A DNA stretch of 64,000 bases from the NCBI GenBank assembly GCA_964484205.1, contig CAZAEZ010000015.1, forward strand, positions 52,889 to 116,888, read 5' to 3'. A program made the position numbers and the translations under genes. The notes below the pieces were generated by a model. That model saw nothing but the letters and a program-made list of their open reading frames with translations, had not been told where the DNA came from and did not search any database. The stretch comes from M3007 sp964484205 (lineage in GTDB: Bacteria; Bacteroidota; Bacteroidia; Chitinophagales; Saprospiraceae). This document shows, piece by piece, positions 1-9,211 of the stretch. Each line of letters begins with the position of its first letter. Position 1 is the stretch's first letter.

Positions 1-116
1 TGATGGAACTTGCTGATGAAAAATTCGCAGCGTTTAAACCTGCTTCGTCCATCCATCCGAGTTGGGGCAAAAGCGCCAACGACTACATTTTAGAAATGGC
101 CCGGAAACAGAAGTAA
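1..116 (+). CDS. C-terminal fragment of an unrecognised gene
   Basis: An open frame enters from the left edge and ends at a TAA at 114-116, giving 37 visible residues that finish in ILEMARKQK. The next gene starts 19 nt downstream on the same strand, so the two could be co-transcribed. The fragment is short, has no motif I recognise, and its start lies outside the window. The frame is chosen because it stays open to the edge and stops neatly before the next ATG. Function unknown. Confidence 0.5.
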   Translation, partial: MELADEKFAAFKPASSIHPSWGKSANDYILEMARKQK

Positions 117-135
117 CCCGGCTGCGCACCGAAAA

Positions 136-1728
136 ATGCCGACTACACTCGAACTTGTACTCAACCCCGAAGAGCGGGATTCCGAAACGCTGTTGCGAAA
201 AAAAGCCGCACAGCAGGCCGGCATCTCTCCGCAGGCGGTCAGTCATCTCGAAATCCTGAAGGTATCGCTGGATGCGCGCAGCCGTACACCGGTTTTCCGG
301 ATGCGGGTGGAGCTGTACGGTCCGGGTGAAGTGTTCAGCCCGGAGCCGGCTATCCTGTCGGGGTACCGGCCGGTCGACGGTAGCCGGGGGCGGGTATTGA
401 TCGTGGGCGCCGGCCCGGCGGGCTATTTTGCGGCGCTGGAACTGCTGGAACGGGGGCTGCAGCCCATCGTGCTTGACCGGGGGAAAGATGTGCGTACCCG
501 CCGCCGCGACCTGCGCGCCATCCAGCAGTTTAACGAGGTAAACCCGCATTCGAACTATTGTTTCGGCGAAGGCGGCGCCGGCACTTATTCCGACGGCAAA
601 CTGTACACCCGCTCGGTCAAGCGCGGCAACCTGCAAAAAGCCCTGCGCCTGCTGGTCGAGCATGGCGCCAAATCCGATATCCTCAGCGAAGCGCATCCGC
701 ACATCGGCTCCAACAAGCTGCCCGGCGTGGTGCAGAATATCCGGGAAACGATCCTGCACTACGGCGGGGAGGTGCATTTCGGCCAACTGGTCACCGATTT
801 TATTTTAAAAAACGGCGCCGTGCAGGGCGTTCGCACGCAAACCGTTTCGCCGGGAAAAAATGCCGAAACTACCCGCGAATGGCTGGCCAATGCCGTCATC
901 CTGGCTACCGGCCATTCGGCGCGCGATATCTACCGGCTCCTGCATGCCCGGGGCATTGCAGTTGAAGCCAAACCCTTCGCCCTGGGTGTCCGGGTAGAGC
1001 ATCCGCAAGCGCTGATCGACGAAATTCAATACCGCCAAAACCCGCGCAACGAACACCTGCCGGCAGCCAGTTACAGCCTGGTGTGCCAGATTCGGGAGCG
1101 GGGCGTGTTTTCCTTTTGCATGTGCCCGGGCGGGCTCATCGTACCGGCGGCTACCGCGCCGGGCGAGATCGTGGTGAACGGCATGAGCATGAGCCGCCGC
1201 GACTCCCCCTACGCCAACTCCGGAGTAGTCACCTCGGTGGAAGCGGAAGACCTGAAAGCCTGGGAAAAGCACGGCGTGTTTGCCCATCTGGAATTTCAGG
1301 CGGAGGTGGAGCGCCGGATGTTTGCCGCCGGCGACGGCAGCCAACGCGGCCCGGCACTCCGTTTGCCCGATTTTATTGCCGGGAAACTGTCGGCCGACCT
1401 GCCGGGCACCTCATACATCCCGGGTGTTTATCCGGCGCCGCTTTATGATTTGCTGCCACCTTTTATTTACAAACGCCTGCGCGACGGCCTCTCCCGCTTT
1501 GGTCAGCTCATGCGCGGCTATTACACCAACGAGGCTATCGTAGTGGGTACGGAAAGCCGGAGCAGCGCCCCGGTGCGCATTCCGCGCGACTCTTCGACGC
1601 TCATGCATCCGGATGTGCAGGGGCTGTACCCCTGTGGCGAAGGCGCCGGCTATGCGGGTGGCATCCTGTCGGCGGCGATGGACGGGCAGCGGGTGGCCCA
1701 GGCGGTGTGCGCAGTTGTGTTGCGGTAA
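136..1728 (+). CDS. FAD-dependent oxidoreductase (COG2509-like FAD-dependent dehydrogenase)
   Basis: This 530-residue protein has a dinucleotide-binding GAGPAG motif at about residues 91-96, followed by VLDRG at the end of the second beta strand, the usual FAD ADP-binding layout. A glycine-rich segment FGEGGAGTYSDGKLYTR lies near residues 142-158. The C-terminus has GEGAGYAGGILSAAMDG, the second FAD-contact motif of this family. About 85 residues precede the Rossmann fold, as in the uncharacterised FAD-dependent dehydrogenases of COG2509; the substrate of that family is not known to me. No signal peptide is visible, so it is probably cytoplasmic. The ATG follows the upstream stop by 19 nt. 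It converges with the lipoprotein gene, leaving only 7 nt between stops. Confidence 0.85.
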   Translation: MPTTLELVLNPEERDSETLLRKKAAQQAGISPQAVSHLEILKVSLDARSRTPVFRMRVELYGPGEVFSPEPAILSGYRPVDGSRGRVLIVGAGPAGYFAALELLERGLQPIVLDRGKDVRTRRRDLRAIQQFNEVNPHSNYCFGEGGAGTYSDGKLYTRSVKRGNLQKALRLLVEHGAKSDILSEAHPHIGSNKLPGVVQNIRETILHYGGEVHFGQLVTDFILKNGAVQGVRTQTVSPGKNAETTREWLANAVILATGHSARDIYRLLHARGIAVEAKPFALGVRVEHPQALIDEIQYRQNPRNEHLPAASYSLVCQIRERGVFSFCMCPGGLIVPAATAPGEIVVNGMSMSRRDSPYANSGVVTSVEAEDLKAWEKHGVFAHLEFQAEVERRMFAAGDGSQRGPALRLPDFIAGKLSADLPGTSYIPGVYPAPLYDLLPPFIYKRLRDGLSRFGQLMRGYYTNEAIVVGTESRSSAPVRIPRDSSTLMHPDVQGLYPCGEGAGYAGGILSAAMDGQRVAQAVCAVVLR

Positions 1729-1735
1729 CTGCTGG

Positions 1736-2713
1736 TTACCGGCATTTGCTCGAAAAATCGACCAGCCACTTGTTCCAGTTTTTCACGACGGTTTCCTTGT
1801 TTTCGCCCGCCACTTTCGGCGCCAGTTCCTTGAGCTCGGCGAGCAATTCGGTGCGCACTACCTGGTAGTGGCAGAGGTTGTCGTTCAGCCATTTGCGTTC
1901 ATTCGATATCCACTCGGTTTCCTGCGCCAGCCAGGGCTGATTTTCAACTTCAAACAGTTTTCTGAAAATCGTTTCCAGCTTGTCCCGGGTTTCCAGCCAG
2001 GTTTTGGCGGTGCCCAATTCGGCGGTTAGCAGGTAAAAACGGGTTTCGTCATTGATCCCCGGGACTTTTAAAGCTTTTTCGTAAGCGGCAAATGCTGAAG
2101 GCCGTTGGTTGGCTTTATCCCAGAGTTGGATAAACTTTCTTGTAAAGCTCAGGTACCGGGCTTTTGCCGCTGCGGCGTCGTTGACCACGTCACTGAAGTT
2201 GCCGAACGAGGCGGCGTATATTTCCTGGTAAACATCATACACCTGGTCGGTTTTCATCAGGCCGGGCAGCGCCAGCATCATGGCCTGATCCCGCGGCAGC
2301 CGCACCTGGCTTTCCTTCATGGCGTCCAGGCTTTTTTTAGCCGATTCTTCCGCGTTCAGGTGGTTTCCCAATTTCCATTCGCAAAGCGCTTGCAGGGTGT
2401 AAGCTGTCGACAGTACACCGTTTCTCTTCAAATTGCCCCTGCGCTTGAGCGACTTGTGTACCTGCCCGTAGGCCAGGCTGTAGTAAAATTCCGGGGTGTT
2501 GGTTGGCGCCAGCGCCTGTTGGGCAGCCTGCGACTCTGCGGTCCATTCGGTGGCCTGGGCGCCTGTGAAACGTTGGGCATCTTCCAGTGTTGCCGCCTTG
2601 TTAAAGGAATGTTGCGCCTGGTCCAGGTAAATCAGGTGGACACAACCCGTAGCGCTCCACAAGGTGAACAGGAGCAGTGTGTAGCGGATAGATTTCAAAA
2701 AGGGTGTTTTCAT
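1736..2713 (-). CDS. Unknown lipoprotein with helical repeats
   Basis: A 325-residue protein with a type II signal peptide: basic MKTPFLKSIR, a hydrophobic stretch, then the lipobox-like SATGC with Cys at about residue 24. The mature part is alpha-helical, alanine- and leucine-rich, with spacing reminiscent of TPR (for example the Tyr/Ala pattern around YSLAYGQVHKSL and AAYEKALKVPG), but I cannot assign a family. It is probably anchored in the outer membrane facing the periplasm. It lies 73 nt downstream of the 870-residue gene on the same strand and may share its transcript, with a palindrome between them. Function unknown. Confidence 0.7.
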   Translation of the reverse strand: MKTPFLKSIRYTLLLFTLWSATGCVHLIYLDQAQHSFNKAATLEDAQRFTGAQATEWTAESQAAQQALAPTNTPEFYYSLAYGQVHKSLKRRGNLKRNGVLSTAYTLQALCEWKLGNHLNAEESAKKSLDAMKESQVRLPRDQAMMLALPGLMKTDQVYDVYQEIYAASFGNFSDVVNDAAAAKARYLSFTRKFIQLWDKANQRPSAFAAYEKALKVPGINDETRFYLLTAELGTAKTWLETRDKLETIFRKLFEVENQPWLAQETEWISNERKWLNDNLCHYQVVRTELLAELKELAPKVAGENKETVVKNWNKWLVDFSSKCR

Positions 2714-2741
2714 TTTTTATTTGTTTAAACGTGTGGTTCTA

Positions 2742-2774
2742 AGTGTCGGCCTGACTTTGAGTCAGGCCGACACT
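2742..2774. repeat. TGACT-AGTCA palindrome, copy A
   Basis: Perfect 15-bp inverted repeat: left arm AGTGTCGGCCTGACT, 3-nt loop TTG, right arm complementary. It fills much of the 73-nt gap between two minus-strand genes, so it could shape or process their shared transcript. It belongs to the dispersed family seen also near 18.7, 50.5, 51.3, 53.8, 58.1 and 59.2 kb. This copy differs in both arms together (GGCC in place of GGCG), so pairing is kept. Confidence 0.85.
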
Positions 2775-2786
2775 ATACGCAAGTAT

Positions 2787-5399
2787 TCAGGCTGTTTTCC
2801 CCTGTTCCAGTTGCAGCAGCAAGCCGGTCAGGTCGAAATCCTCCAGATTGTTCAACGCGGCTACTGCCTTTTTCAGGATAGCCAGGGCTTTTTTTACGTT
2901 GGTTTTATTGAGATTTTGCCGGGCCAGTCCTTTCAGGTATGCTTCGATCAACAGGTTCAGGGTATCCGACTCCGTCAGTTTCCAGCCGGCTATGCTGCCC
3001 ATTTCTTCCTCAAACAACACGTCAACAAGTTGCTCCAGGGCATATTGCAGGGCGGTGAGGTCTTCAATGCGTTCTTTGACCCAATCCGATTTCATCCAGG
3101 CGGCCAGCAGGGTGGCCTGGATGATCTGCAGCAGTGCCGGGAAGTCGACGCGCGCACCGGCAGGCGCCGTACGCAGGGCATCCAGCACCGACTGGATCAC
3201 GGCTTGCAGTGTTTCCTTGTCTTTTGCCCAGGCCGGTTGTTGTTCGAGCACCAGTTCGAGCAGGAACAGCATCATTTCGTGCAATTGCGCGCGATTCAGT
3301 TCGAGCCGCCAATGCTTGCCCGCAGGGTCGGGTACGGCGCGCACCAGTTCGGGCAGCGCGGCTTCGAGGGCATCCAGCAGTTGGCTGACCGGGGTGCCGT
3401 CGTTGGGGTTGACGCGGTGGTGCAAGGCCCGCGTGGCCATGTCGAGCAGGAGGGGCAGCATATCGGGCAGCAGCTCCGCGCGGTTGTTTTTCTTCAGAAG
3501 AACAGCAGTGCGCCGGATCAGGTCTTGCACCACCGGCTTGTCGGACACCAGTTCGGGGTGTTGTTTCAATACCTGGAGCAGGGCTGTTTTCATCCGCCGG
3601 GCCAGGTGGACGTCAAAACGGCCGTCCTGTTCAAAAATGCCGCTTTCCACCAGCACCAGTTTGAGCAGCGCCAGACTTTTGGCATCCGGGTATTTCGCCG
3701 AAGCCATTTCGAGCAGCATTTCCAAAATAAAATCGAGCAGTTCCTCCAGCAATTCAAACCGACGCACCGGGGGCAATTCAGCGCGCCGGAAGGTGTAGGC
3801 AAAAACGATGTCGAGTGCGTGGTTGAGGATGCTTTTCAGGTCTTCCTGCTGCTGATCGGCGCCGGCAAACTTGACTTTGCCAAGCAGGTTTTTGTGCGTT
3901 GCCGCGGTGCGCATGCTCACTTCCAACAACATTTCAACCGTATGGAACGCGATCCGCTGATCGTCGGGGAGCCGGCGCAAGGCGTCGAAAACAGCTTCGA
4001 GCACTTCACCCAGCATGGCCTTGTCGCCCACTTTGTTCAGGACCCAGGCCGGGTCGTCGGCCACGTCGCCGATCAGGTTTTCGGCCAGGCTGAGCAACTG
4101 GTTGTGGCTGAACCTGGGTTTCCAACGACCGTTGGGCGCCGGTTTGGACAGTGTTTTCAGCAACTCCCGGACGGTAATCAGCAGCAAATGCTCTCCATTC
4201 TCGGTTTTGGCGTCCCAGAGCTGATCGAGTTGGCCGGCTGTGTTTTCCAGGATGAGCCGCACCAGTTCGGGGATGAGCAGGTCCAGCTCAATTTTATCGC
4301 CCGGATTTTTGGGCAAAACAGCCAGGCTGACACCGGTTATGATGTCCTGCACGCCGGCTTTTCGGGAAAGCATTTCCGGATGTTCGGCAAACACCCGGAA
4401 GCTGGCCTGCATGACCGCATCAAGCGTTTCCGTGGTAAATACTTTTTTGAGATCAACGCGGTCGACCGGATTGTCAAGGATTGCATCGAGCAGCACTTTG
4501 CCGGTCGACTGGACCAGGGCGACGCCGCCTTTTTCCCCGGACATCCACACCGGCAGGTTGGCCAGGAAGTGATCGCCTGTGTTGCGCACAACGCTTCGGA
4601 AAACAAACTGCCCCCACTGCAACACGCTGCTCTCATCAAAAGCCAGGCTGTCGTCGGGCTGGTCTTCGATGGTTTTCAGGCGTTTCAAAATGTCGTCGGC
4701 CAGGGTAGTGCCGGCATGCCGGATGAGTGCCTGGAATTTTTCGTCGCCGGTGATGTCGTCGCTCAGCTCCTGAAGCACCTCCGAGGCAGCGATGAAGAGC
4801 TGCGGCACCAGTTTTTTCGACAGGTGTTTGAAATCGTCGGGCGACGAAAAGGTGAGGTCGTCCAACCCGGCCAGAAACGCAGACAGGGATCGGCCGAATG
4901 GATTGTCTTTGAAAAACGGTTTTTGTGACTGGGCGAAGTAATCGATGCCCACTTCGATCAGGGCGCCACCGACGAGTTGGAGCGCCGACAGCTGGTCGGG
5001 CTCCTGCCCTTTTTCCCATTGCCGGATACGGAAAAACGTGACGCAGGTTTCTCTGTTGGTGACGATTTCCCCTTTGGATTCATCCGACCAGCCGTCTTCA
5101 TCCGAATGCGACAGTATCTGGTAGAATCTGATGTAAATTTTTTCATCATCCTGGGTCCGTCGCACGTCTTTATCGTGCAGTGCCCTCAATTCAGGGTAGT
5201 CGGTCAGGTACCGCCGGCCGTCGGCATTAAAAAATTCGCGGGCGCCGACCACGGATTCGCCCGTGTTGAATTTCGGCAGGGGGAAAACCAGTTCCCGGGC
5301 GCGCAGGTTGTTGGCATAGGCCTGCTGCACGGCGCCGCCCAGTTTGATTGCCGATTGAATGCCGAACAGAATAGCATCGGCGGTAGGATTGAATGCCAT
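2787..5399 (-). CDS. Large helical protein of unknown function
   Basis: An 870-residue protein with no signal peptide or obvious membrane span. The N-terminus (MAFNPTADAILFGIQSAIKLGGAVQQAYA) resembles an amphipathic helix. Residues from about 200 onward are almost entirely leucine-rich helices with repeated elements such as LLLDMATRALHH and LLELVLEQQPAW at loose spacings of roughly 90-110 residues, suggesting an alpha-solenoid or ARM/HEAT-like scaffold. I do not recognise the family and see no catalytic motif. It is first in a likely two-gene unit with the lipoprotein downstream. A TATTTTTG box lies about 85 nt upstream of the ATG. Confidence 0.7.
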   Translation of the reverse strand: MAFNPTADAILFGIQSAIKLGGAVQQAYANNLRARELVFPLPKFNTGESVVGAREFFNADGRRYLTDYPELRALHDKDVRRTQDDEKIYIRFYQILSHSDEDGWSDESKGEIVTNRETCVTFFRIRQWEKGQEPDQLSALQLVGGALIEVGIDYFAQSQKPFFKDNPFGRSLSAFLAGLDDLTFSSPDDFKHLSKKLVPQLFIAASEVLQELSDDITGDEKFQALIRHAGTTLADDILKRLKTIEDQPDDSLAFDESSVLQWGQFVFRSVVRNTGDHFLANLPVWMSGEKGGVALVQSTGKVLLDAILDNPVDRVDLKKVFTTETLDAVMQASFRVFAEHPEMLSRKAGVQDIITGVSLAVLPKNPGDKIELDLLIPELVRLILENTAGQLDQLWDAKTENGEHLLLITVRELLKTLSKPAPNGRWKPRFSHNQLLSLAENLIGDVADDPAWVLNKVGDKAMLGEVLEAVFDALRRLPDDQRIAFHTVEMLLEVSMRTAATHKNLLGKVKFAGADQQQEDLKSILNHALDIVFAYTFRRAELPPVRRFELLEELLDFILEMLLEMASAKYPDAKSLALLKLVLVESGIFEQDGRFDVHLARRMKTALLQVLKQHPELVSDKPVVQDLIRRTAVLLKKNNRAELLPDMLPLLLDMATRALHHRVNPNDGTPVSQLLDALEAALPELVRAVPDPAGKHWRLELNRAQLHEMMLFLLELVLEQQPAWAKDKETLQAVIQSVLDALRTAPAGARVDFPALLQIIQATLLAAWMKSDWVKERIEDLTALQYALEQLVDVLFEEEMGSIAGWKLTESDTLNLLIEAYLKGLARQNLNKTNVKKALAILKKAVAALNNLEDFDLTGLLLQLEQGKTA

Positions 5400-5483
5400 A
5401 TGGGTTCATTTTGGATATGAGGAAAAATGCTGGATCAGCGGAAAAATCAATCAAACGGAGGGAAACCTGCAAAAACAAGTGTG

Positions 5484-5491
5484 CAAAAATA
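5484..5491 (-). promoter_or_regulatory. Candidate -7 box (TATTTTTG) for the 870-residue gene
   Basis: On the minus strand the sequence reads TATTTTTG, a full match to the Bacteroidota sigma-A -7 consensus TAnnTTTG. It stands about 85 nt upstream of the ATG at 5399. No clear TTG -33 element is present at the usual 19-21 nt spacing, so confidence is limited. Confidence 0.4.
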
Positions 5492-5520
5492 GCGATTAAT
5501 TTTCCGGATTCAGAAATTCC

Positions 5521-8500
5521 TCAAGGCTGCAAAACCAACCGCCGGGCATAACGGACCTGTTCCAATCCGATCTGCACGGAATACATGCCCGCAGCCCGCC
5601 CATGCATGTCCAGGGCTATGCGGTTGTCGCCGGTTTGCAGGGTTGTTTGCCGCTGGTACACAGGGCGGCCCAAGGCATCCACAACCGTAATAAAAACAGG
5701 TTGGGTGCGCTCCGCCGGAATATCGATGGTAAACAAACCCGAACCGGGGTTGGGCATCACCGTCCAGTCGGGCTCCGCAGCCGCCGGACCGGTCGTGCCG
5801 GTTACCGGCGCGCTCAAAATGGCGATATTGTCGAGCAGAACCCGGTCGCCGTTGGAGCTGAACGTATCCAGTTCGGGGCTGATGCCGGTGAGCGTTTCGA
5901 AACAAATTTCGGCGGTTTTATCCAGGTAGGCGGCCAGGTCGAATTTGCGTTGGCGCCAGTTGTCGAAGCTCGGCGTAACCGGCTTGTAGGTCGGGCTGAT
6001 CACGTCGCCGTTCACCACGACGCGCAGGGAGCTGAAGTAAGGCAGGTTATAGCCGAACTTATTTTGGTAGAAGAATGAAAACGTTTGCTTGTGCTCGAAT
6101 TGCAGTTCGGCGGAAGCCATGCCCGACAGGTCGGCGCAGAGGCACAGTTTGCTGCGAAATTGTTGGTTTACATTCCAGACATTGTCGTTGTTCGGAATTA
6201 CGGCTTCGCCAAAAAGAAAAGCTTTGCCGATGTCGCCGCCGGTAATGCGGTAGCCGAAAGCGCCGGTTCGGGCGGCGTCGGCAGAAATTTCGCCCCGGGA
6301 GTAACCCGTTTTTTCCAGCCTGAAAACTGAATCGAGCGACAGCTGATCCGCTTCGAAGGTCAGTATTTCGTTGCGGCGCATGGGCGCCGGGTTGGTGATG
6401 TGGAGGTTGAAAAGGCTGTCGTTCTGGTTGAGTCCGTCGGGGCCGTACGTTACCCACACGTCAATGTCGTAGTCGCCGTTGGCAAACAGGTTGGCCGGGT
6501 TGGCAAAACTGTATTTGAAGGCCTCCCCGGTGTTGAGCATTTGGGGCGTTTGCATGGTTTCCACCACCGGCGCGCCACCGTTGACGCGGTAGGCCAGTTG
6601 AATTTCGGTGCCTTCGGGCAGGGGGTTGCAACCCCAATAGCCAATTTCCACTTCGGGGGTTTCAAAACCCAGCATGCAGTTGGATACCGGTTGGCTGACG
6701 GCTTGCAGGCGTACGTCGATATTTTGCTCGACAAGACTTTCCACGGTCAGGAGCAGCTCGTTGTTGCTCAGGTCCAGGTCGTCGCCGAGGCCCGTCCAGC
6801 AGCGCAGGTGGTACGTGCCGGGCGTGGCAAATTCGGCGGGTGGCACCGAAAAGGTGAAGTTGAGCGTATCGGCAGCGGTCAGGTCGGCAGCCAGGCTGAG
6901 GGTGTCCCAAATGACGGGGTGGTCTTCGACCTGGTAGGCCATCGGAATTTTGGTCCCCGCCGGCAGGTCGGCGTTGCAGCCGCTGTACCGCAGTTGGACC
7001 GATACCGGTTCGGCGCCGGTAAAGCCGCATTCAATCGGTTTGGGGTCGAGCACGGCAATGGCTTTCAGGTCGAAGGGGCTCAACAATTTGCCCACACCCA
7101 CAGCGTACCAGGCGTTTACGGTTTCCCGGAATGGCGTGGAGCAGGGGCCGTAGATATCTTCAGCCGCCTGCATGGCGCCTTCGCGCGCGTCGGCGTATTC
7201 CGACAGCCGCACGAGGTAGTACTTCAGGTTGCGGAAAGCGATGGCCGCCGCCGTGTCGAGGCCCTGGCCGGTCACGGCATAGTCGAAATTGAGGTCGTTT
7301 TTGCCGCTGCCACCGACGGTGAGCAAGTAAAACCAGTGGTTTTGCACGCCGCTGTTAATGTGTACACCGCCGTTGTCGAACGTACCGAATTCCCAGTGTT
7401 CACCCTTGTAGGTGTCGGGGTTTTCTTCTTTTTTCGGGTCGGCCATATTCCGGAAAGGGGGCGCATTGCTCAGGGCAAAATCTTCGCCGATCAGCCAGTC
7501 GCCGCGTTCGGGCGCAGCCCACAGTTCGATGGCGGTGCCGAAAATATCGCTGAACGATTCGTTCAATGCGCCGCTTTCGTTGCGGTAGCGCAGGTTGGCG
7601 GTAAACTGGGTGATGCCATGCGCAAACTCGTGCCCCACTACATCGAGGGAGGTCAGCGGGCCGTAGGAGGCGCCGTTGCCGTCGCCGAAGCGCGCCCAGT
7701 CGCCGGTCCATTGCGCATTTACCCAGTTTTCGTCGTAGTGGACGAAGCTGATCAGGGCCATGTTGTTGCCGTTTACGCCGGCGTGGTTGTGTTTTTGGAA
7801 AAAATAATCGAAGGTCATTTCGGCGCCCCAGTGGGCGTCGGTAGCCACTTCATCTTTCTCGGGATTGACATTGTTCCAGTCGTTGTCGTCGTCAAAAAAA
7901 TCGACGGCGTCGGCGTGTTCGGTGCCGCGTTGCATGTTGTAGGTTTCAATGCCGTTGCCGCGGGTGGTTTCCACCAGTCGGAAAAGATCGACATCCATCG
8001 AGTCGGTGACGATCGGGCGGGTGCTGCTGTACTTGGTTTCGGCAGTGCCGGGGGTGTTTTGGTCGTGCAGCAGGTCGACGGTTTCCAGCAGGCTGCCGTC
8101 GACTGCGCTGATGAACAATTCGCGGCGCACGGACGGTTGCTCCGCAAAAATTTCCAGGCGCCAGGCCAGTTGAAAATCGGCGGCGTTGTGGGTAAAACCG
8201 GGCGCCACGAGCACCAGTTGGGGTTTGGGATAAAACGTGGCGGTCGGGTCTTTGCGGATGCGGCGCAGCAGGGCTTCCGCTTCCGGCGCCTCCCACATGT
8301 ACCGTTGCGCCGGCACTTGCTGCAGGCCCTGTTGCAAGGCCGTGGCGGCTGAAACAGCCGGGCGGGTTTCCGCGTCCATCCCGCGCACCAGTTTGCCGTT
8401 GAGGGTGCGCACACGGCCGTCTTTTTCGTGGATGAGCAGCTCGGCGCCGTCGACCGGCACGTTGCGGTGGTATTGCTGGTAGCGGTAGTGGGTGTAGCCC

Positions 8501-8736
8501 AGTTCGTCGGTGTCGGTGCGGTAGAGCCGCAGTTCGTCGTAGGCGCCCAGGCCGAGCGCGTGCCGGTGCGATTGCACCAGTTCGGCTGCGGTGAGGCGTA
8601 CGTTTTCGTGGACGGTGAGCCAGTCGGGGTTGCCGTAGCGGCTGAAAAAGAGCGATTCCCGGTTGGAGTTGGATTGTGCGAAGGCGGTGCCGGCGGCGAG
8701 GAGCCACAGCATGACGGAGTAGAGCAATAACTTCAT
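5521..8736 (-). CDS. Secreted M4 (thermolysin-type) metallopeptidase with T9SS sorting domain
   Basis: The start at 8736 puts a signal peptide (MKLLLYSVMLWLLAAGTAFA) at the very N-terminus; an upstream in-frame Met at 8790 would bury it. An FTP/PepSY-like propeptide spans about residues 20-180. The catalytic domain has HEFAH with His369, Glu370 and His373 and a third zinc ligand Glu393 in NESFSD. The 24-residue spacing from the first His to that Glu equals thermolysin's (142 to 166). GGVHINSGV supplies the equivalent of thermolysin His231. Two CARDB-like Ig domains follow, then a jelly-roll-like region, then a C-terminal T9SS domain (VMPNPGSGLFTIDI through RRLVLQP). Inference: exported by Sec, then secreted or surface-anchored by T9SS as an extracellular protease. 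A TACTTTTG box lies about 120 nt upstream. Confidence 0.93.
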   Translation of the reverse strand: MKLLLYSVMLWLLAAGTAFAQSNSNRESLFFSRYGNPDWLTVHENVRLTAAELVQSHRHALGLGAYDELRLYRTDTDELGYTHYRYQQYHRNVPVDGAELLIHEKDGRVRTLNGKLVRGMDAETRPAVSAATALQQGLQQVPAQRYMWEAPEAEALLRRIRKDPTATFYPKPQLVLVAPGFTHNAADFQLAWRLEIFAEQPSVRRELFISAVDGSLLETVDLLHDQNTPGTAETKYSSTRPIVTDSMDVDLFRLVETTRGNGIETYNMQRGTEHADAVDFFDDDNDWNNVNPEKDEVATDAHWGAEMTFDYFFQKHNHAGVNGNNMALISFVHYDENWVNAQWTGDWARFGDGNGASYGPLTSLDVVGHEFAHGITQFTANLRYRNESGALNESFSDIFGTAIELWAAPERGDWLIGEDFALSNAPPFRNMADPKKEENPDTYKGEHWEFGTFDNGGVHINSGVQNHWFYLLTVGGSGKNDLNFDYAVTGQGLDTAAAIAFRNLKYYLVRLSEYADAREGAMQAAEDIYGPCSTPFRETVNAWYAVGVGKLLSPFDLKAIAVLDPKPIECGFTGAEPVSVQLRYSGCNADLPAGTKIPMAYQVEDHPVIWDTLSLAADLTAADTLNFTFSVPPAEFATPGTYHLRCWTGLGDDLDLSNNELLLTVESLVEQNIDVRLQAVSQPVSNCMLGFETPEVEIGYWGCNPLPEGTEIQLAYRVNGGAPVVETMQTPQMLNTGEAFKYSFANPANLFANGDYDIDVWVTYGPDGLNQNDSLFNLHITNPAPMRRNEILTFEADQLSLDSVFRLEKTGYSRGEISADAARTGAFGYRITGGDIGKAFLFGEAVIPNNDNVWNVNQQFRSKLCLCADLSGMASAELQFEHKQTFSFFYQNKFGYNLPYFSSLRVVVNGDVISPTYKPVTPSFDNWRQRKFDLAAYLDKTAEICFETLTGISPELDTFSSNGDRVLLDNIAILSAPVTGTTGPAAAEPDWTVMPNPGSGLFTIDIPAERTQPVFITVVDALGRPVYQRQTTLQTGDNRIALDMHGRAAGMYSVQIGLEQVRYARRLVLQP

Positions 8737-8855
8737 TTCAAGGAGACGATTTGATAGTGCGTCCACCATTGCCGGTGGGAAAATGTGCAAACAAAAACGC
8801 CTGGGGGAGCGGATTGTTTGTTTGAGCAGCCTGTTGCGGTTGTCGGGAAGGTTGG

Positions 8856-8863
8856 CAAAAGTA
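8856..8863 (-). promoter_or_regulatory. Candidate -7 box (TACTTTTG) for the metallopeptidase
   Basis: The minus strand reads TACTTTTG, a perfect TAnnTTTG match, 120 nt before the ATG at 8736. The -33 position has TTTAG at 19 nt spacing rather than TTG, so the -33 element is weak. Confidence 0.4.
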
Positions 8864-9056
8864 CCGCCTTGAATGGGGAAAACTAAATTTTTGGCTGGCG
8901 ATGGCTAATCCTGGCAAGGGGGGAAGCCCCTTGCTCTTCCGAGTCTTCGCACTTGGAAGCCCTGTTTTCCGGATGTTGTCCGGGCGCGAAGTAAGCGCCA
9001 ATGAGGCTGTCTCATACGCTGAAAACTTAAAATGCCCGCCGTAGATTATTTTATAA

Positions 9057-9115
9057 ACCACGGAGGCTCGGAGAACACGGAGCATTAAACTCCGTGTTCT
9101 CCGAGCCTCCGTGGT
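9057..9115. repeat. 26-bp perfect palindrome
   Basis: Two perfectly complementary 26-nt arms (9057-9082 and 9090-9115) flank the 7-nt loop CATTAAA. The arm begins ACCACGGAGGCTCGGAGAAC. It sits about 100 nt beyond the stop of the giant minus-strand gene and well upstream of the metallopeptidase promoter, so it could act as a transcript-end hairpin, but no T-run follows on the minus strand. Very similar ACCACGGAGGC palindromes are, from memory, widely dispersed in environmental Bacteroidota. Confidence 0.9.
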
Positions 9116-9211
9116 GAAAATTCTGACCTTGCGGAACGCATGAGGGCTTATAATACGGCCTCTGTTTTGGGCGCGTCGAATACTTCGCCCAGCAGAACGG
9201 CTCTTTCAATT

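Larger units (their letters stand above)
8737..9211. other. Intergenic region between two minus-strand genes
   Basis: This 475-bp stretch has no convincing gene. It holds the candidate promoter of the metallopeptidase at 8856-8863 and a 26-bp perfect palindrome at 9057-9115. It also has a short GAGGCTGTCTCA string at 9003-9014 that resembles the terminal repeats of some Bacteroidota insertion sequences. No partner end was found, so an IS remnant is only a possibility. Confidence 0.5.

Noticed and set aside
2721..4928. A 735-codon open frame antisense to the 870-residue gene
   Set aside because: It is a shadow of the GC-rich helical gene on the other strand: Gln- and His-heavy composition, no start context, no family resemblance.
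6400..8352. A 650-codon plus-strand frame across the metallopeptidase gene
   Set aside because: Antisense to a clear M4 protease with catalytic residues in place.
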